A stretch of 64,000 bases of DNA from Populus alba (GCF_005239225.2 NC_133301.1:13950318-14014317), one strand, 5' to 3'; shown: positions 1 to 12,800, counted from the stretch's first letter. Notes: generated from the sequence alone by a model not told the origin. Numbers and translations: made by a program.

Positions 1-61
1 TTGTGATTTGAAAAAAATAAATTTTTAAAAAGTGTGGTTAGATGTTAATTGGATTTAGATA

Positions 62-382
62 TGTGTTTGGTAAAAATTATGATTAAGGTTGTTTTTCAAA
101 GTTCTTTTTTAGTTAGAAATGCATTAAAATAATTTTTTCAAAATTTATTTTTGATATCAACATATCAAAATAATCTGAAAACACAAAAAAATATATTAAT
201 TTGAAGTAAAAAATAAATATTTTTTTTTCAAAAACGCTTTTGAAACGCAAAAATAAACAGAGTTTTACGAAATTCAGTTAGAAAAGCATGTAAAAACTGC
301 TTCTCAAAAATTACATTTTAAACTCAATTTTTTTAGTGGGCTCCATAATAAAAAAACACAGTTTGATGTGTTACCAAACATC
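62..382. mobile_element. MITE-like element, copy A
   Basis: The element is bounded by a perfect 10-bp inverted repeat, TGTTTGGTAA (64-73) and TTACCAAACA (371-380). Its core matches a short AT-rich family seen elsewhere in this window, recognised by a TTTATTTTTGATATCAACA-like motif followed by a run reading roughly ATCAAAATAATCTGAAAACA. It has no coding capacity. The ends and core suggest a non-autonomous DNA element. The superfamily is not assigned. Confidence 0.6.
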
Positions 383-1449
383 TTACTATATTTTTTACAC
401 CGCAAACATAAAAATTGCAAGTAAACAAATGCAACCATAGTCTCTAACAATTCTACTAGCTAAGAAATGAGAGGTTGTCCATATCCAAAGATTATGCTTT
501 GTCTCATTTAAAATTAGCTCTAGTGTGTCATTTGCTTGCTATTAGTGCTCCTTTGGAGGTTCATGATTAGGGTTTCATGGTGGGTAGATAAATTATATAT
601 AAAAAAAATCAAGTAATCTAATTTAAAATTTAAATTGACTTGTAACTCAATTCGTTTTCAAAAAATCTTGATCAAAATTCATTGATAAAGTATACAAATA
701 AAAATTAATTAAAATTAACTCGAATTAACTCAATAATCCAGTAACTCCTACGAGATATTTTTTGATGGGTTTTGAAACTATAATGCCATCTACTACCTCA
801 CCAAATTTCTTAGGTATTGCTTTTATGTTAGATGCTCGAACAAAGCATTCCGTCTTTACACGGTAATGAATGAAAAATCTAATCAAAGGACAAGCTTTAT
901 GACAGGACCATTCTATTACATCACTAATAGGACCATGTGAGGAGCTTCCAATGAGAACAACGCTACGTGATAACGGGACGGGATTGACAGAGAAAGGTTA
1001 GGTTGTCTGTTTCCGTTGTGGGTCACTCTCGTTTTCATGGGGTCGTGTAACAGCCTGTTCACTCCAACAAAAGCACCCCCTCCCTTATTCCATTCCACGA
1101 CAAAGAAACAACAGCGAGTGAGGTGGGGATGGGCCTTTGGACTCTTGTGAGGGGTGATAATCAATAACAACAAATGGGCCCCCATGAAACAGTTTCTGTC
1201 TCGTATACCAAAATGGGCCCAATCCTCCATTATGACCCATCACGTGCTCTCAATTTTTTTCACCAAAAGATGGCTATTTTCATTTATTTTTTAAGAAACG
1301 AAAATGGTTTAGCCCTTTTCATTGGCAATAGATTTGAAATGCTCGTGGGTGGGTCGGTAGGTCTAGGATGAAAAGTGCACCCAGCTAACCCCAAGACCAC
1401 ATAAATGGAGCTTGTAGGTATTTTCTGGTGGACTCGGTTTACAGTTTAT

Positions 1450-1665
1450 TTAAAAGTTTAATTATAGTTGTTTTTTAAAGTATTTTTTATATTAAAATAT
1501 ATTAAAATAATATTTTTTTTATTTTTTAAAAATTTATTTTTGAGATCAGTGCATCAGAATAATTTAAAACATAAAAAATTATTAATTTTTATAAAAAAAA
1601 AAAAAAAAAACTTAAATTTTTTTTTTAAAAAAAGATACAATCGCGTTTCCAAATACTCTTTACAT
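1450..1665. mobile_element. MITE-like element, copy B (degenerate)
   Basis: This carries the same core as copy A: ATTAAAATAATATTTTTTTTA, then a TTTATTTTTGAGATCAGTGCA-type motif and a TCAGAATAATTTAAAACAT segment, ending near CGCGTTTCCAAATACTC. The terminal repeats are no longer clear. Confidence 0.5.
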
Positions 1666-3484
1666 TACAGGGCTATTTCTCGTGTAGTCTTCATATTCCT
1701 TGATGAATATCATGGGAATTTTAGTTTACATACGTTTCTTTAATCAATTTAAAAGATTGTATTAGATTAGTATTGTAATGATATAAAAACATTTTAATCA
1801 ATATATATATGTTAGAGATGAGATAATGTTGAAAGTGAATTTTTATTTTTTAAAAAAACAGAAAGGATAAAAAAAACACCATTCTCGTCTCTTATGTACT
1901 ACCACAGCAATTAAAAGCTATCCAATAGACTAGAAAGAGAATGTGTTTTTGATTATCAAAACAATATCTTATGCCTTTCTTTAAATGGATTCAGATACTA
2001 TAGATGGTAAATTATGCATGATCACCTCTTACTATTACTAGGAAGTTGGAGGCCCATGCTGAAGTTGAGGACATATTATACTCCATTGTTTTTCTTTTTC
2101 TTTTTTCTAAATGAGATGCCATGGCAATGGGAAATACTTCTTTTGTTCTTTCCTGTCTAAACCCTAATTGATTTTTTGGCTCATTATAATGGATAACTTT
2201 TTAAAACAGTGAAGATGATGCCAACAAACAGGGAAAAGCAATCATTCTCATTTTATATCAAAATTATTGTATTAAACCCGGCTCGGAGCAAGGTTCGGAT
2301 CAATGATCGAGTGAGTTATCGGATTCTAACTTAATTTAGAAGAAAAATAAAAAGTAAAATAACATTATTTTTTTAAAAAAATTACATATTTTTTTAAAAA
2401 ATCAATGAATTTTAACCGGATCAACTAAGTTATAAATAAATCTAAGTTTTTTATTGGGTTATACTTAGCTAATTTTCTTTGTAATTTTTTTTTTTGAAAA
2501 ACTTAGCTTGAATCAAGTCTAAGATTAACCAGTTCCTAAATCAACGTAAAATTCAAGTTTCATAACTATAATTAAAATTAAAAATTTAATTTTTTTTTTT
2601 TTAAAAACAAAATAAATAGAAAACATCTACAAGTCTAAATTGGGCCTTCTCAAACAAAGTTGAAGCCCAAATCTACCAGGCCTTAGATTTGTGCTTAGAA
2701 TAAACAGTTTGACTCTCCGCATATCCTGCTTGATTTGTTATCATTCACGACACTTCATTAAACTGATATTATGTGGTATTAACTTCAAAATGTAACTCCA
2801 ACTTTTCAAAATTTATTTTTTTAAATAAAATATTATTAACAAAAACTAAAACTAAAAAAAAAAATGGAGTTTTTACTGTTCACCAAATTATAAAATATTA
2901 TTTATTGTAATAGTATTTTGAATTTTTAATAATTTTTTTATATGTATTTTTGTATTAATTCAATCTTTATTTTATTTATTGATTATTAGATTTCATGATA
3001 TATTTTGATTTGTTTTTTGTACTAATATTTTCGTTTTATAATCTATGTCATGGACTTAATAGGTTAGCCCAATTGATTTATATTTTTTTTTCAATTAACT
3101 TTTATATCTCCTTTTACTTTTATTATTTAATATCAGATTTATTGAGTTTTAAGCTCCAATTTACTTTAGGAAACTTAGTTTGAAGAGATGGGTTTAAGGA
3201 TTTAAGGTCTGTTTGGCATGAAATGCCATTAGATATTCAAGGCTTTTGCTCGAGACAAAATCGATCATCCAACTCCCAGTTGATATCATCAAGGGCTGGG
3301 ACCTGAGATGAACAAACGAAGAATTTCACACGATAGAGAGATGGATTCATAGAACTAAAGAACTATGGTCCGGAAAGCCCAGCTCAGCCCCTGCATTCAA
3401 TTTTCAAAATGCCCAATTCTTATCGTCTTTTTACTCCCTTCTTTTTCGATAAAGAAGTCATGGGTCTGGCAAATTCTTAATTCT

Positions 3485-3523
3485 TCTCTCTCTCTCTCTC
3501 TCTCTCTCTCAAGGTTAGCTTAA

Positions 3524-3559
<36 letters not shown>

Positions 3560-3610
3560 ATTAGCTTAAGCATCTCTCTCTCTCTCTCCCCTCAAGATTA
3601 GCTTAAGCAT
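3485..3610. repeat. Compound (CT)n microsatellite with three copies of an 18-mer
   Basis: Three copies of CAAGATTAGCTTAAGCAT (the first with one G for A) lie at 3510-3527, 3556-3573 and 3593-3610, separated by CT runs of different length. The unit that expanded is therefore 18-mer plus CT run. The third spacer is interrupted by CCCC. A length-polymorphic locus is likely. Confidence 0.9.
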
Positions 3611-4479
3611 CATTTCTTTAATTAAAAGAAAAGGAAAGGAATCTCAATGGCATTTATTTAGTCCTTAGATTGTGACATTCAGTCTAATGCCACCAAAAGC
3701 TAGGAATCCGATGCTGCAAATCGCGTCCATGTCGTCCCCCATTATCCTCGGTACCTCCTACATCCCATAGGATCATATTAGATATTTAACCCTGTTTTGT
3801 TTCTGGCTTAGATATTTATTTTTTAACAAAAACAATTTATATGTGGATTTTTTTTCAATGTATTTTTGTATTTTAAAATTTTTTTAAGTGAAAATCAGAA
3901 AATTTATACATATATATAATTAAATAAATTAAAAACTATGTGTATTAATAAGTTAAAAAATAAATCATAAATGATGACTAAAAATAAAAAACTGGAAAAA
4001 TCAAGAAAAATATATAGATTAATATATTTAATTTCGCAAGACCTGACATTTATATGGTTGTGTTTGCTTAATTTGTTAATTAAAGTAATATTTTAATTCA
4101 ATCAAATAATAATAAAAATAGAAACATACATTAAATTAATTGAATAAAATAAAGAGAAAAATAATATGCAAGGCTGCACATGTTATAAATATTATTTGAA
4201 AATAAATTTCTTTTTACTTTCAAAAATAAAGTTTATTTATATAAAATAATAAAAAATATATAGATTAATAAGAAAAACCTCCTAAAAAATTAGATACATA
4301 ATCCAAAAATAATTGTTATTTCAAATAGGCTTTCTAAATAACATAAAAGAAACAAGGGATATTAATCTAAATATAAATAAAAATAATATTAAGATTAATT
4401 TTAAAAAAATAGAAACAAAAAAAGAAAATATTTTTTTTTAAAAATAAAATAAATAAACAATGCCATCCACAATAAAACT

Positions 4480-4890
4480 TGTAGGGTAAATCCGGACATG
4501 AACTTAATCGGGTATAATATTTTTTCCCTTTAAATTTATAGCAAACCTACAAATAAAGAAAAGAATGTTGTCCACGGTAAAATTAACATAAGGGGATGAA
4601 TAATGTGATTACATAGTATTCACCTCACACATATATTTTCCTCTTTAAATTTATAACAAACCCTTTTTTTTTTTAAAAAAAAAAACAAAAATAGCTAATA
4701 TCATTCACAGTAAAACATGAGAGAATAAATAATGTGTTTGTATAATGTTCACTCCACATGCTTTAGTCTATTTAAGGGTGAATTTAACTATAAACTCAAT
4801 CGGGTTTGATATTTCCTCCCTTTAAATTTATACCAAACCTAAAATAATATAAACAATGCTATCTATGATAACACATGAGAATATGGAAAA
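4480..4890. repeat. Cluster of degenerate direct repeats
   Basis: A motif close to CCCTTTAAATTTATAGCAAACC recurs at about 4527, 4640 and 4815. Each copy is followed by a related segment that mentions ACAATG-like and GTAAAAC-like words and then AATAATGTG. The spacing is roughly 110-175 bp. This looks like an eroded tandem or nested repeat. No coding content is visible. Confidence 0.45.
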
Positions 4891-6083
4891 CATGGTTGAC
4901 TTGCGCAATATTTTTCCAACACGGTTTAGATTATAGGTAATGATAAGATGAACTTCATAGTTTGCAAGTCATCGGAGAATAAATCCACAACATGGTTAAT
5001 ACAGTCCTCCAGGCACAAGAACACCAAGTTACAAGCAGGCAAATGGTTATGGGATACTGCTTCAGTCCATGGCAAACTGAAAATCAAAGAAATTTGATGT
5101 ATCTATAGATCTTGTATTGATTTCTCGGAGATTCCCATCTCAGCAGCAAAAGTATCGAGTTCTATTTACTCTCCGTGGATAAATTCAAAGCAATTTTGTT
5201 TTTGCTCTGAAATATCCTTCTTTGGATAGCGATTAGAGAGTCTTCTAGCCATGTATTAATTTAATCAAGTCCACAGAATTAATGCCATCAACTTGGTTAC
5301 CTCCTCTCCCAATCTATTCTGTTCAATTTACCAAGTCCCGTCTGCACTAATTAAGCAAACATATTAATGTAAATTGAATTTCAAGCAATGGGGGAATTAG
5401 GTCCACAGAATTAATGCTTTTAGTTGAACTTTTATGATGAGCATAGATGAATTGTCTGTGTGTGCTCAAGTGGCAGCAAATAGTAGTTGCCATGGTTACT
5501 TTGCATCTTGTCTTTTGCTCCTGAAGAAGATGAAGTATCGATGCATTTTGATGAGAGTTAGCTTCCAGTCATAATTAACAAGTGCATGCACAGATGATTC
5601 ATACAACCAAATTCTGGAAGGCTTTCGATTACCATTACTGACAGGTTATTAATTTGGTTATCCACTTACTTGCAGTTTTAAATTAAATTGAATGGAGTTG
5701 TTGAAATTAATTTGATAAAAAAATAAATTTGATTTTTATTTAATTTTTTTCAAAACTTATCAACCTTTTTTACTCATTGGAAACAAGTTTCTCCACTGAT
5801 TACCAATAGCATGAAATATGCTCAATGACGTCAGGGTCTGATGTCTGATTAGCCTTTGTGTTTAACTGTTATTACAAATTACGCGGTTTGTGGGATCGAA
5901 AAGTACACCAAACACCGCGTTTCTTCTTCAATGCCAATGGCCCTTTTCAACTCTTAAACTTAAACAAAGACCAACCTGTTTACATCTCTTTGTCCATTCG
6001 CTCCTCCTCCTCCTCTCTTATTACCCCCTTTCTCCTCTGGTTCCTGTTGTGTGTGAACAAGAAAAACCAAACAAAAGAAAGAT

Positions 6084-6785
6084 ATGATGATGATCATCAC
6101 CGTCTTGTTACTAATAGTTTTGTTCCTAGCTGGCCTCATTAATATTTACTTCTATTTACCCTCCAGGAAATTTTATGCATGGCTCCAATCTTTTGCCTCT
6201 AAAAACCCTCCGAAAACCATCACTCTCCAAGTCCCAAACAAAGGGAGGGGTGTTACTAGTATCAGTAGTAGTAATGTTAGCGGTCCTGCTAACGACAAAG
6301 CTGAGCTAAAGAGTGTTTTCGCTACCTTTGACAAGAATGGTGATGGGTTTATAACAAAGCAAGAGTTAAGAGAGTCATTCAAGAACATAAGAATTTTTAT
6401 GACAGAGAAAGAAGTGGAAGAAATGGTGATGAAAATTGATTCCAATGGAGATGGTTTGATAGATTTTGAAGAGTTTTGTATCTTGTGCGAGGTAGTCGGG
6501 ATTCAAGATCAAGGGGGAGATGACGAGAAAGAAGGTCAAGGAGATGGCGGGGAAGGGGATTTGAAAGAGGCTTTTGATGTTTTTGATAGAGATAAAGATG
6601 GTTTGATATCAGTTGAGGAGCTTGGTTCGATCTTGTGTTCTTTGGGGTTAAAGGAAGGTGGAAGAGTGGAGGATTGCAAGGAGATGATCAGGAAGGTTGA
6701 CATGGATGGTGATGGGATGGTTAATTTTGACGAGTTCAAGAGGATGATGACGAGAGGTGGAAGCAAGCTTGTTTCTGTCTTCTGA
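6084..6785 (+). CDS. Calmodulin-like protein with N-terminal membrane anchor, four EF-hands
   Basis: Intronless 233-residue protein. Residues 4-25 form a strongly hydrophobic segment, probably a signal anchor or membrane helix. A linker to about residue 70 follows, then four canonical EF-hand loops at 83-94 (DKNGDGFITKQE), 119-130 (DSNGDGLIDFEE), 168-179 (DRDKDGLISVEE) and 206-217 (DMDGDGMVNFDE). Each loop keeps Asp at position 1, Gly at 6 and Glu at 12, so all four should bind calcium. An acidic Gly-rich linker (about 142-159) separates the two EF pairs. This organisation matches the plant CML3/CML5/CML7 group, whose members are calcium sensors and some of which are anchored to endomembranes. 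The start is the first of three consecutive ATG codons, and 5' UTR-like CT-rich sequence lies just upstream. The family call is firm; the exact orthologue is not assigned. Confidence 0.93.
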   Translation: MMMIITVLLLIVLFLAGLINIYFYLPSRKFYAWLQSFASKNPPKTITLQVPNKGRGVTSISSSNVSGPANDKAELKSVFATFDKNGDGFITKQELRESFKNIRIFMTEKEVEEMVMKIDSNGDGLIDFEEFCILCEVVGIQDQGGDDEKEGQGDGGEGDLKEAFDVFDRDKDGLISVEELGSILCSLGLKEGGRVEDCKEMIRKVDMDGDGMVNFDEFKRMMTRGGSKLVSVF

Positions 6786-9380
6786 ACCTCTCCTCCCTCA
6801 ACACAAATTTGCTTCCTCTAAGCTCTGGTAAGATAACTACATATTTGTCACTCATACAACCGCAGAGAAATCTCAATGAAACAGGAGCTAATTCCTAGCC
6901 CAACAAATTAACCTCTTGAGTGTTCAAGTACTGTAAGGGCTAGAGAACTGGTCATCTCTCTCATGATTTAATCTAACCTCAAGAGAACTCAATCATATTT
7001 AGCTAAAATACTTGTGTTTTATTCATATTTGTAGGATGATTTGAACTTGTTACCAGCTAGTCTCTATTCTGCTGTAGTTACATGTACATAGATAAACTCA
7101 GATCCTTTTCTTTTGTGTGCTAAGCCAAATTAAAGAAGTGTGTGCATGCCATGTTCAGTTCTTTCAGAGAAGAGCAGCTCAAATAACCTTCTTAATTAAC
7201 TTCTCAACACATTGTTTGCAAATTAAACTCTATCCCTAATCCTTCTATTTGGATTCAGATTTGAGTCCTGCTTTTGCCACCCACAAACTGAGAGGACTTC
7301 CATCGATCAGGTCATCAGCATCATTGCTATGCTAATTATGCATGTACCAAACCTGGTTTAAATTTCTAAGATGAAGTAAGAAACAGACAAGCAGGACCTG
7401 CAGCATCATGTTCAACTTACCATGTAAACCTGGCTTTACAGTCTAAACCTAACTAAATTATCATGGTGAGCCAGCAAAAAACTAGGTAGAAAGAACAGAA
7501 GATAGACCACGACCGCCAGCCTCAATTATCTGAAACTAAATAGAAGGGAATAACTTCATCCATACAAAACGTGCAAATCCCGACAGAGATGGCATTTTCC
7601 AGATAATAAAGAAAGAAAGCAACATGTGATCGGTAGTGGGGCAAATGATAGATCTGCACCAGTGGAAACAGAATTTCTCATTTCAACAAAGCCAGAGCTG
7701 AAGTTGATGGGCGCTTATCGTGGGGCGCCATGGACGAGCGTGGAACTCACTCGAAAAGCACCCTTCAGTACTTCTGTCCTAATTCAACCATTTATTTCAG
7801 CTTCATCTCTCTCTTTTAGACTACTGTTAAGGCTCTCCCACGCAGGAAGGCTAATAAAGAGGTTCTCCTCCTGGCTATAAGACCCTCCTCGTCACATCTC
7901 ACAATATTAAACTATCTGAAAACCGATCCGAGTTGCGCTTGAGCAAGTTAACCTAATTTAACTTTTGAGTTTTATTTTTTAATATTATTTTTTTTAAAAA
8001 AAGTAATTAATTCCATTAAAGTTAGGTTCTAGGTCAACCAAACCTGGTCAGATCTTGTAACCATGGTTTTATTTGTTGCACTTTAAATGGAGATTTCTTT
8101 CAAATAAAGCCCAAAAGCCACAAAAGTATTTATGCACTCCTTAGGTTTTGTGTTGTGAAATCAGTTTTCCAATCAGATTGATATTCTTGCCCTATACGGG
8201 AACAACTAATGAAAAAGTAAGAACAATTAACCTGGCATCCAAACTTTTTAGCCATTTTTTTTTTCCCAAAACAATAAAATAACTAAAATATTCTTAAAAG
8301 TAAAATTTACTAAGTTGACTTTTTATATTTTTATCAATTTTTTCTTAGAGAAAAGTATCATGATTATACTATAATATAGTTGTTTTTACATTTACCCTTC
8401 ATATTTTTAAAAATTACAATTTATATCCAAAACTTTGCTGAGTGTATAACATTTTTCATCCTAAATGATCCTATAGTTTAATATATTTTACACTTATCAA
8501 TGATATACACTATAACTTTTCAAAACACAAAGGGTAGATGTAAAATTAACTAAACTATAAATTAGACTGTGATTTTCTCATTTTGTTATAATCAAATACT
8601 TTGAGGGGTAATTTAGTATTTTAATAAATATAAATTTTATTTAAAAAAACGGTGCACTCGCCCACTTCAAGCGGTATATCTGTTGTTGCCTGTTGGGTAA
8701 ATGCTAAATGCTGGGATTTTCTCAGCGCCCCTCCATGCTTGAGAGGCATGTGTAGGGAATGAATCTTGGTTTGATGTTGATAATTTTTATTATTATTATT
8801 ATTATTTTTTTTTTTAATCTTTTCTCTTCATTCTTATACCAAACCTTATTCTTTTGATTATTATTTGTTTTATTTAAAATAATTTATAAAATTAGATTTT
8901 TTTTGTTTTTTTTATTATCATTAATTTTTTTTTTTATAATCATATTATTAAATTATTTATCCAAACTCAATCCATTCAAATTAATGACCCAAGTTCCATA
9001 TTTTTCTCTCTTTTAAAAGTGATATCATCATCCAAACATTATTTTTTTAATTTTAAATTTTAAAAGAATTAAACCGACCAGTGATGTAACATAAAACACC
9101 TATATAATATAATCCTAGATGTTAAATTGTATCCTAAAAATATCCATTCATATATTGGGAGTTTGTGATAAGATATCTTATCGAATATCAAACAATTCCT
9201 TGCCTTGGTTCTTACGAGGACGAAGCTATTTGTTCTCTAGGTTGTTTTACAGAGCCGACTTCAAATGCAACAGAGCTATTGTGAAATTAAGGCAAATCAT
9301 CTAGGCTGAGAGCAGAACGCCTGAAACCAACCTAAAGAAGGGCCTAGTAGATCCTAAAGAAGAACGACTTTCATTTACTG
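6786..9380. other. Intergenic stretch between the CML and CUE genes
   Basis: No supported gene. About 7620-7900 is noticeably less AT-rich than its surroundings and is open for 84 codons on the plus strand, but it matches nothing I recognise. A MITE-like inverted repeat lies at 8348-8579. A segment at about 7915-8070 resembles fragments of a dispersed repeat with GTTAACC words. Confidence 0.5.
8348..8579. mobile_element. MITE-like element with about 50-bp imperfect terminal inverted repeats
   Basis: The left end (8348-8399) and the reverse complement of the right end (8529-8579) both begin GAGAAAA and both end with a TTTTACAT(T/C)TACCCTT block. Identity over about 50 bp is roughly 70 percent by eye. 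The interior is AT-rich without an open frame. This fits a small non-autonomous DNA transposon. It is a different family from copies A to I. Confidence 0.55.
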
Positions 9381-9883
9381 CGATCACCTGCAGAATAACT
9401 TAACACATCACAAGAAGATTCTTCAGTGGCAAGACAATATAAATTTTTTGCCCACAGCAATTGTTGATCTGCCACCCAGCCGCCTTACACAGGTCAATCC
9501 CCATCGTTCTTTTGCTCAAATCAACGGTGTGGCGAAGAATGTTGCCAGCAGGTGCCAAATAAGAGAAACAGAGAAGATATAATAGAGTAACCCCCCAATT
9601 TCACAGGTGTAAATCAATACCAATCACATATATAAATTATTATTGATAAATGCATTTATGTAATATAAAACCACAAGCATTTCTGCATTCCAATTTCCAA
9701 GCATGATTCGAAGTAAAGACACTTGCAAACTAAATTTGTCTTTTGATCAAGGCACCCTTAGGACATGGGGAAGGAAAAAAACATAACATGTGCAGTCAGG
9801 CACCATATGATAGCTCATAATTGCACTGCCTTGTGATCCTGGCCCACTCGCTTATATTTCATCCAGAGAGCCATGGAAGTTTG

Positions 9884-12800
9884 TTAGAAGACATCAGGGT
9901 GGAAACGTCCTGGGATTGAGCTGCTTTGTTGAGCCTGCTTCAGGTGCAATGTCAACGCATAGTTGTTTACCTGGTAAGGCATTACATAAAAAAGGTCAGA
10001 AAATTGGAAAGCAGCACTGTGAAAATTGCTCTGCAGTTAAACATGGAAAGGGAAGCGTGAAAGAACCAAAATGCTAAATCATGCAAATAATTCAGGAGTT
10101 AACGAGCTCAACCTCCAAGGTCCTCAATTGGTCCTGGTATTGGGACACCAACTGCTTCAGCTGCTGCATCTCCTGGTTCCTCTCTTCATACTCTTTTTGA
10201 CGCTCATGCTGAATGGATACTGCTCGCTTGAGAATCGCATTTTCCTGGATCAATGCTTGCACTTGTTCCTTCAAAATCATGTGTTCCTAATACAATAATT
10301 AGAAGACAAGCAGCAAAACTTCTCAAAACAAACCCAATATGAATATCTCATCTTCGTTGGTAACTGAAAGTTCGCAGGGAGTATAGAAAGAAAATACAGA
10401 TAGAAGTAATGAAACACCTGGTGAAAGCTTTTAACTGCCTCTGCTCCTGCACTTGCACAGATGGACTTCTCCAGAACTTCCAGTGCCCGTGAAGCACGTG
10501 CTCTGGCGTCATCAATATTAGAGGCACTCATCATTTCCCTAACAAAGAGCTCCACCCACTCCGCACCATCCAATGAGAGGTGTGCTGATGCTGACAGATC
10601 CTCAGTAGGAGCCTCAGCATCAGTTGTTCCTACCCCTACAACAAAAATCGCTCTTTCCATCAACACACCATCAAAGCCAAAACAGACCAATATCCCAAGG
10701 CCCCAATTATTGAACCATAAAGCAAAGATTATTATTTTTTTGTCATTATTTTTTTAATTGGGAACAGTGTTTCATGGCTATTATGTTTCATTCAATTGGA
10801 ATTACACAGGATGGCTATATGTTTCCTCTTCTTGAAGAGGAAAGCCATTAGGTGTATGCTCAGGATGAATGCCATAACCATGACTAGTTGACTGCTAACC
10901 TTAGTTGGATCAAATGCCAAACCAAATTTAAGGCCGCCATCTCAGCTTTCCTTCTAATTACAAATGGATGTCAACAACCTTCCAATAGTAGTCCATTTGA
11001 AGAAATTTCAACTGGTTTAATATGCTACATGCAGCTTGTTCTGTTATGGAAACATGCTTATATTCTGTTTAATCACAGAGATCATCTCTTGCATGGGCTT
11101 TTTTTTTCAATGACCAAAAGAAGAATATACAGTATACCTAGTAGAATACGACTGCAAAAAGGAAGAATATACAGTATGACTGGGAGTATAATAGATGAGA
11201 AAGGAAGCAAAAAAGTCATTCCATTCACTCTACATATTAGCTAACGAGACTCCTTCAAAATCCTCTAAGAATTTCACCATGAAGATGCCAAAACACTGTG
11301 CTATAAGAAAACAAAGACTCAAACTGCAAGGATCCTCGAATATCTCGCCATTGAATGATCCAAAACAATGAAAAACACTGCAGATCTCCTTAAGATCTTG
11401 CAGTCTTTCCTCCCATACAAGGTCAATAAAGAAATCAACTAAAGGTTCTCCATGGAATTCCAAAGTACCCAGGACTCACCACAGATAGAAAAAAGTCAGA
11501 CAAATAATCCAAACTCATTGGGCAATGGAGTAGAAAATGACTCTATCTCATGTCACAATTACATAAGGAGATAAGGCCTTGTGGCCTGCTAATATGCAGC
11601 AAGTTATTAGTGTTAATTTTAGCAAGCATGACCATAAAAAATTCTAACTAACAAAACAATTTGTTGTGGCTTAATTTTCTAAGCAGTCAAGAAATCAAAA
11701 CTTGTTTGTCACAAGCTATGCTATACATCTAACACCTCATTCCCTTTAACTCATGAGGAGTTGGCAGCCTTCATCCAGTTCACTTCTTATACTTATTTTC
11801 CCTTTAAATGTGTATGGGTAAATGTGCAACCAGTTGATTATTTCAAACATGTTGATTAAAGTCATGGTAAATAAATTGTCTACACCTGGTTCTATAATCT
11901 CTGAATTACAATTCGACATTATTCACCACATGCGCTCGAACTGGTTTAGCATTCTATTACCCTCCAACGATGCTAGTTCTATAGAAAAAGGGACTAAAAG
12001 TGTCTGCCGGGGATAAACCTAGAGGCAAATAATATAGTAAGACTCTCTTAGGTTTAATGTTCCAAACATGCATGCATACACACATGATTATTCAAAAATC
12101 ATCTCAGCCAATCCAAAGCCAAGTCAAAACCTTCAACATATCAAAATTTTTCCTATGTGTACCTTGTGCTGGAACATTTGACTCATCAATCACATCAGAC
12201 TTATCTGCAGCTGTGCTGAAGTTTTCAGCAGATCCTAAACGAAGATCATTCAAACTTCTGATAGCTGAATCCAAATCATCACCACATTCTTCAAGCACTT
12301 TCTCTATAAGCTAGAATGATAAGATACCAAAAAGAGTCAGCATAATACCCAAAACGGATATGTGACAAACATTGAAAACAGGAAAAAGTTGAGCAAATCA
12401 CACAGTTAATGTATATAAATGGCGATTTAAGCATTACTACTATTACTACAACCAAATAATTTCCAAGAACACCCTGCTTTCATTCATGATTAAAACCTCA
12501 ATACGGGTATATCCACCTTAATCCACAACTCACTCCTAACAACACCAAAACAAATATTAACTAGCCAAAACAAATACAACACTCAAAATCATTTCTATAT
12601 GAATTTCCACAACTTTTTATCATAAAAAAAAAGTAAAAAAAAAAACATGAAAATCAACTCTTTCCCATTTCCCTGTACAATCATTTCCAATTCCAAATTT
12701 CCCAAAACACCACTATCCAAATTGAACAAGAAATCTACCAATCAACTATTAAGTTACAAAAATACCACAAAAATTCAATCAGAATTAAACAAATAAAAAA

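Larger units (their letters stand above)
1..5850. other. Gene-poor AT-rich intergenic region
   Basis: No exon-like coding block is recognised here. The region holds two copies of an AT-rich inverted-repeat element (about 62-382 and 1450-1665), a compound CT microsatellite (3485-3610) and a cluster of degenerate direct repeats (about 4480-4890). A stretch at 900-1250 is richer in GC and carries several TGGGCC-type motifs and one CACGTG, so it could be promoter-like, but I see no gene attached to it. The short open frames here look like chance. Confidence 0.6.

Noticed and set aside
225..227. HRD-to-YRD substitution in the kinase as evidence of a pseudokinase (protein residues 225-227, not window bases)
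   Set aside because: Tyr at this position with an intact Lys, catalytic Asp and DFG is normal for active RLCK-VII kinases.
916..1230. 104-codon minus-strand open frame
   Set aside because: No family resemblance. It overlaps a promoter-like GC-richer patch, and its amino-acid make-up is not protein-like.
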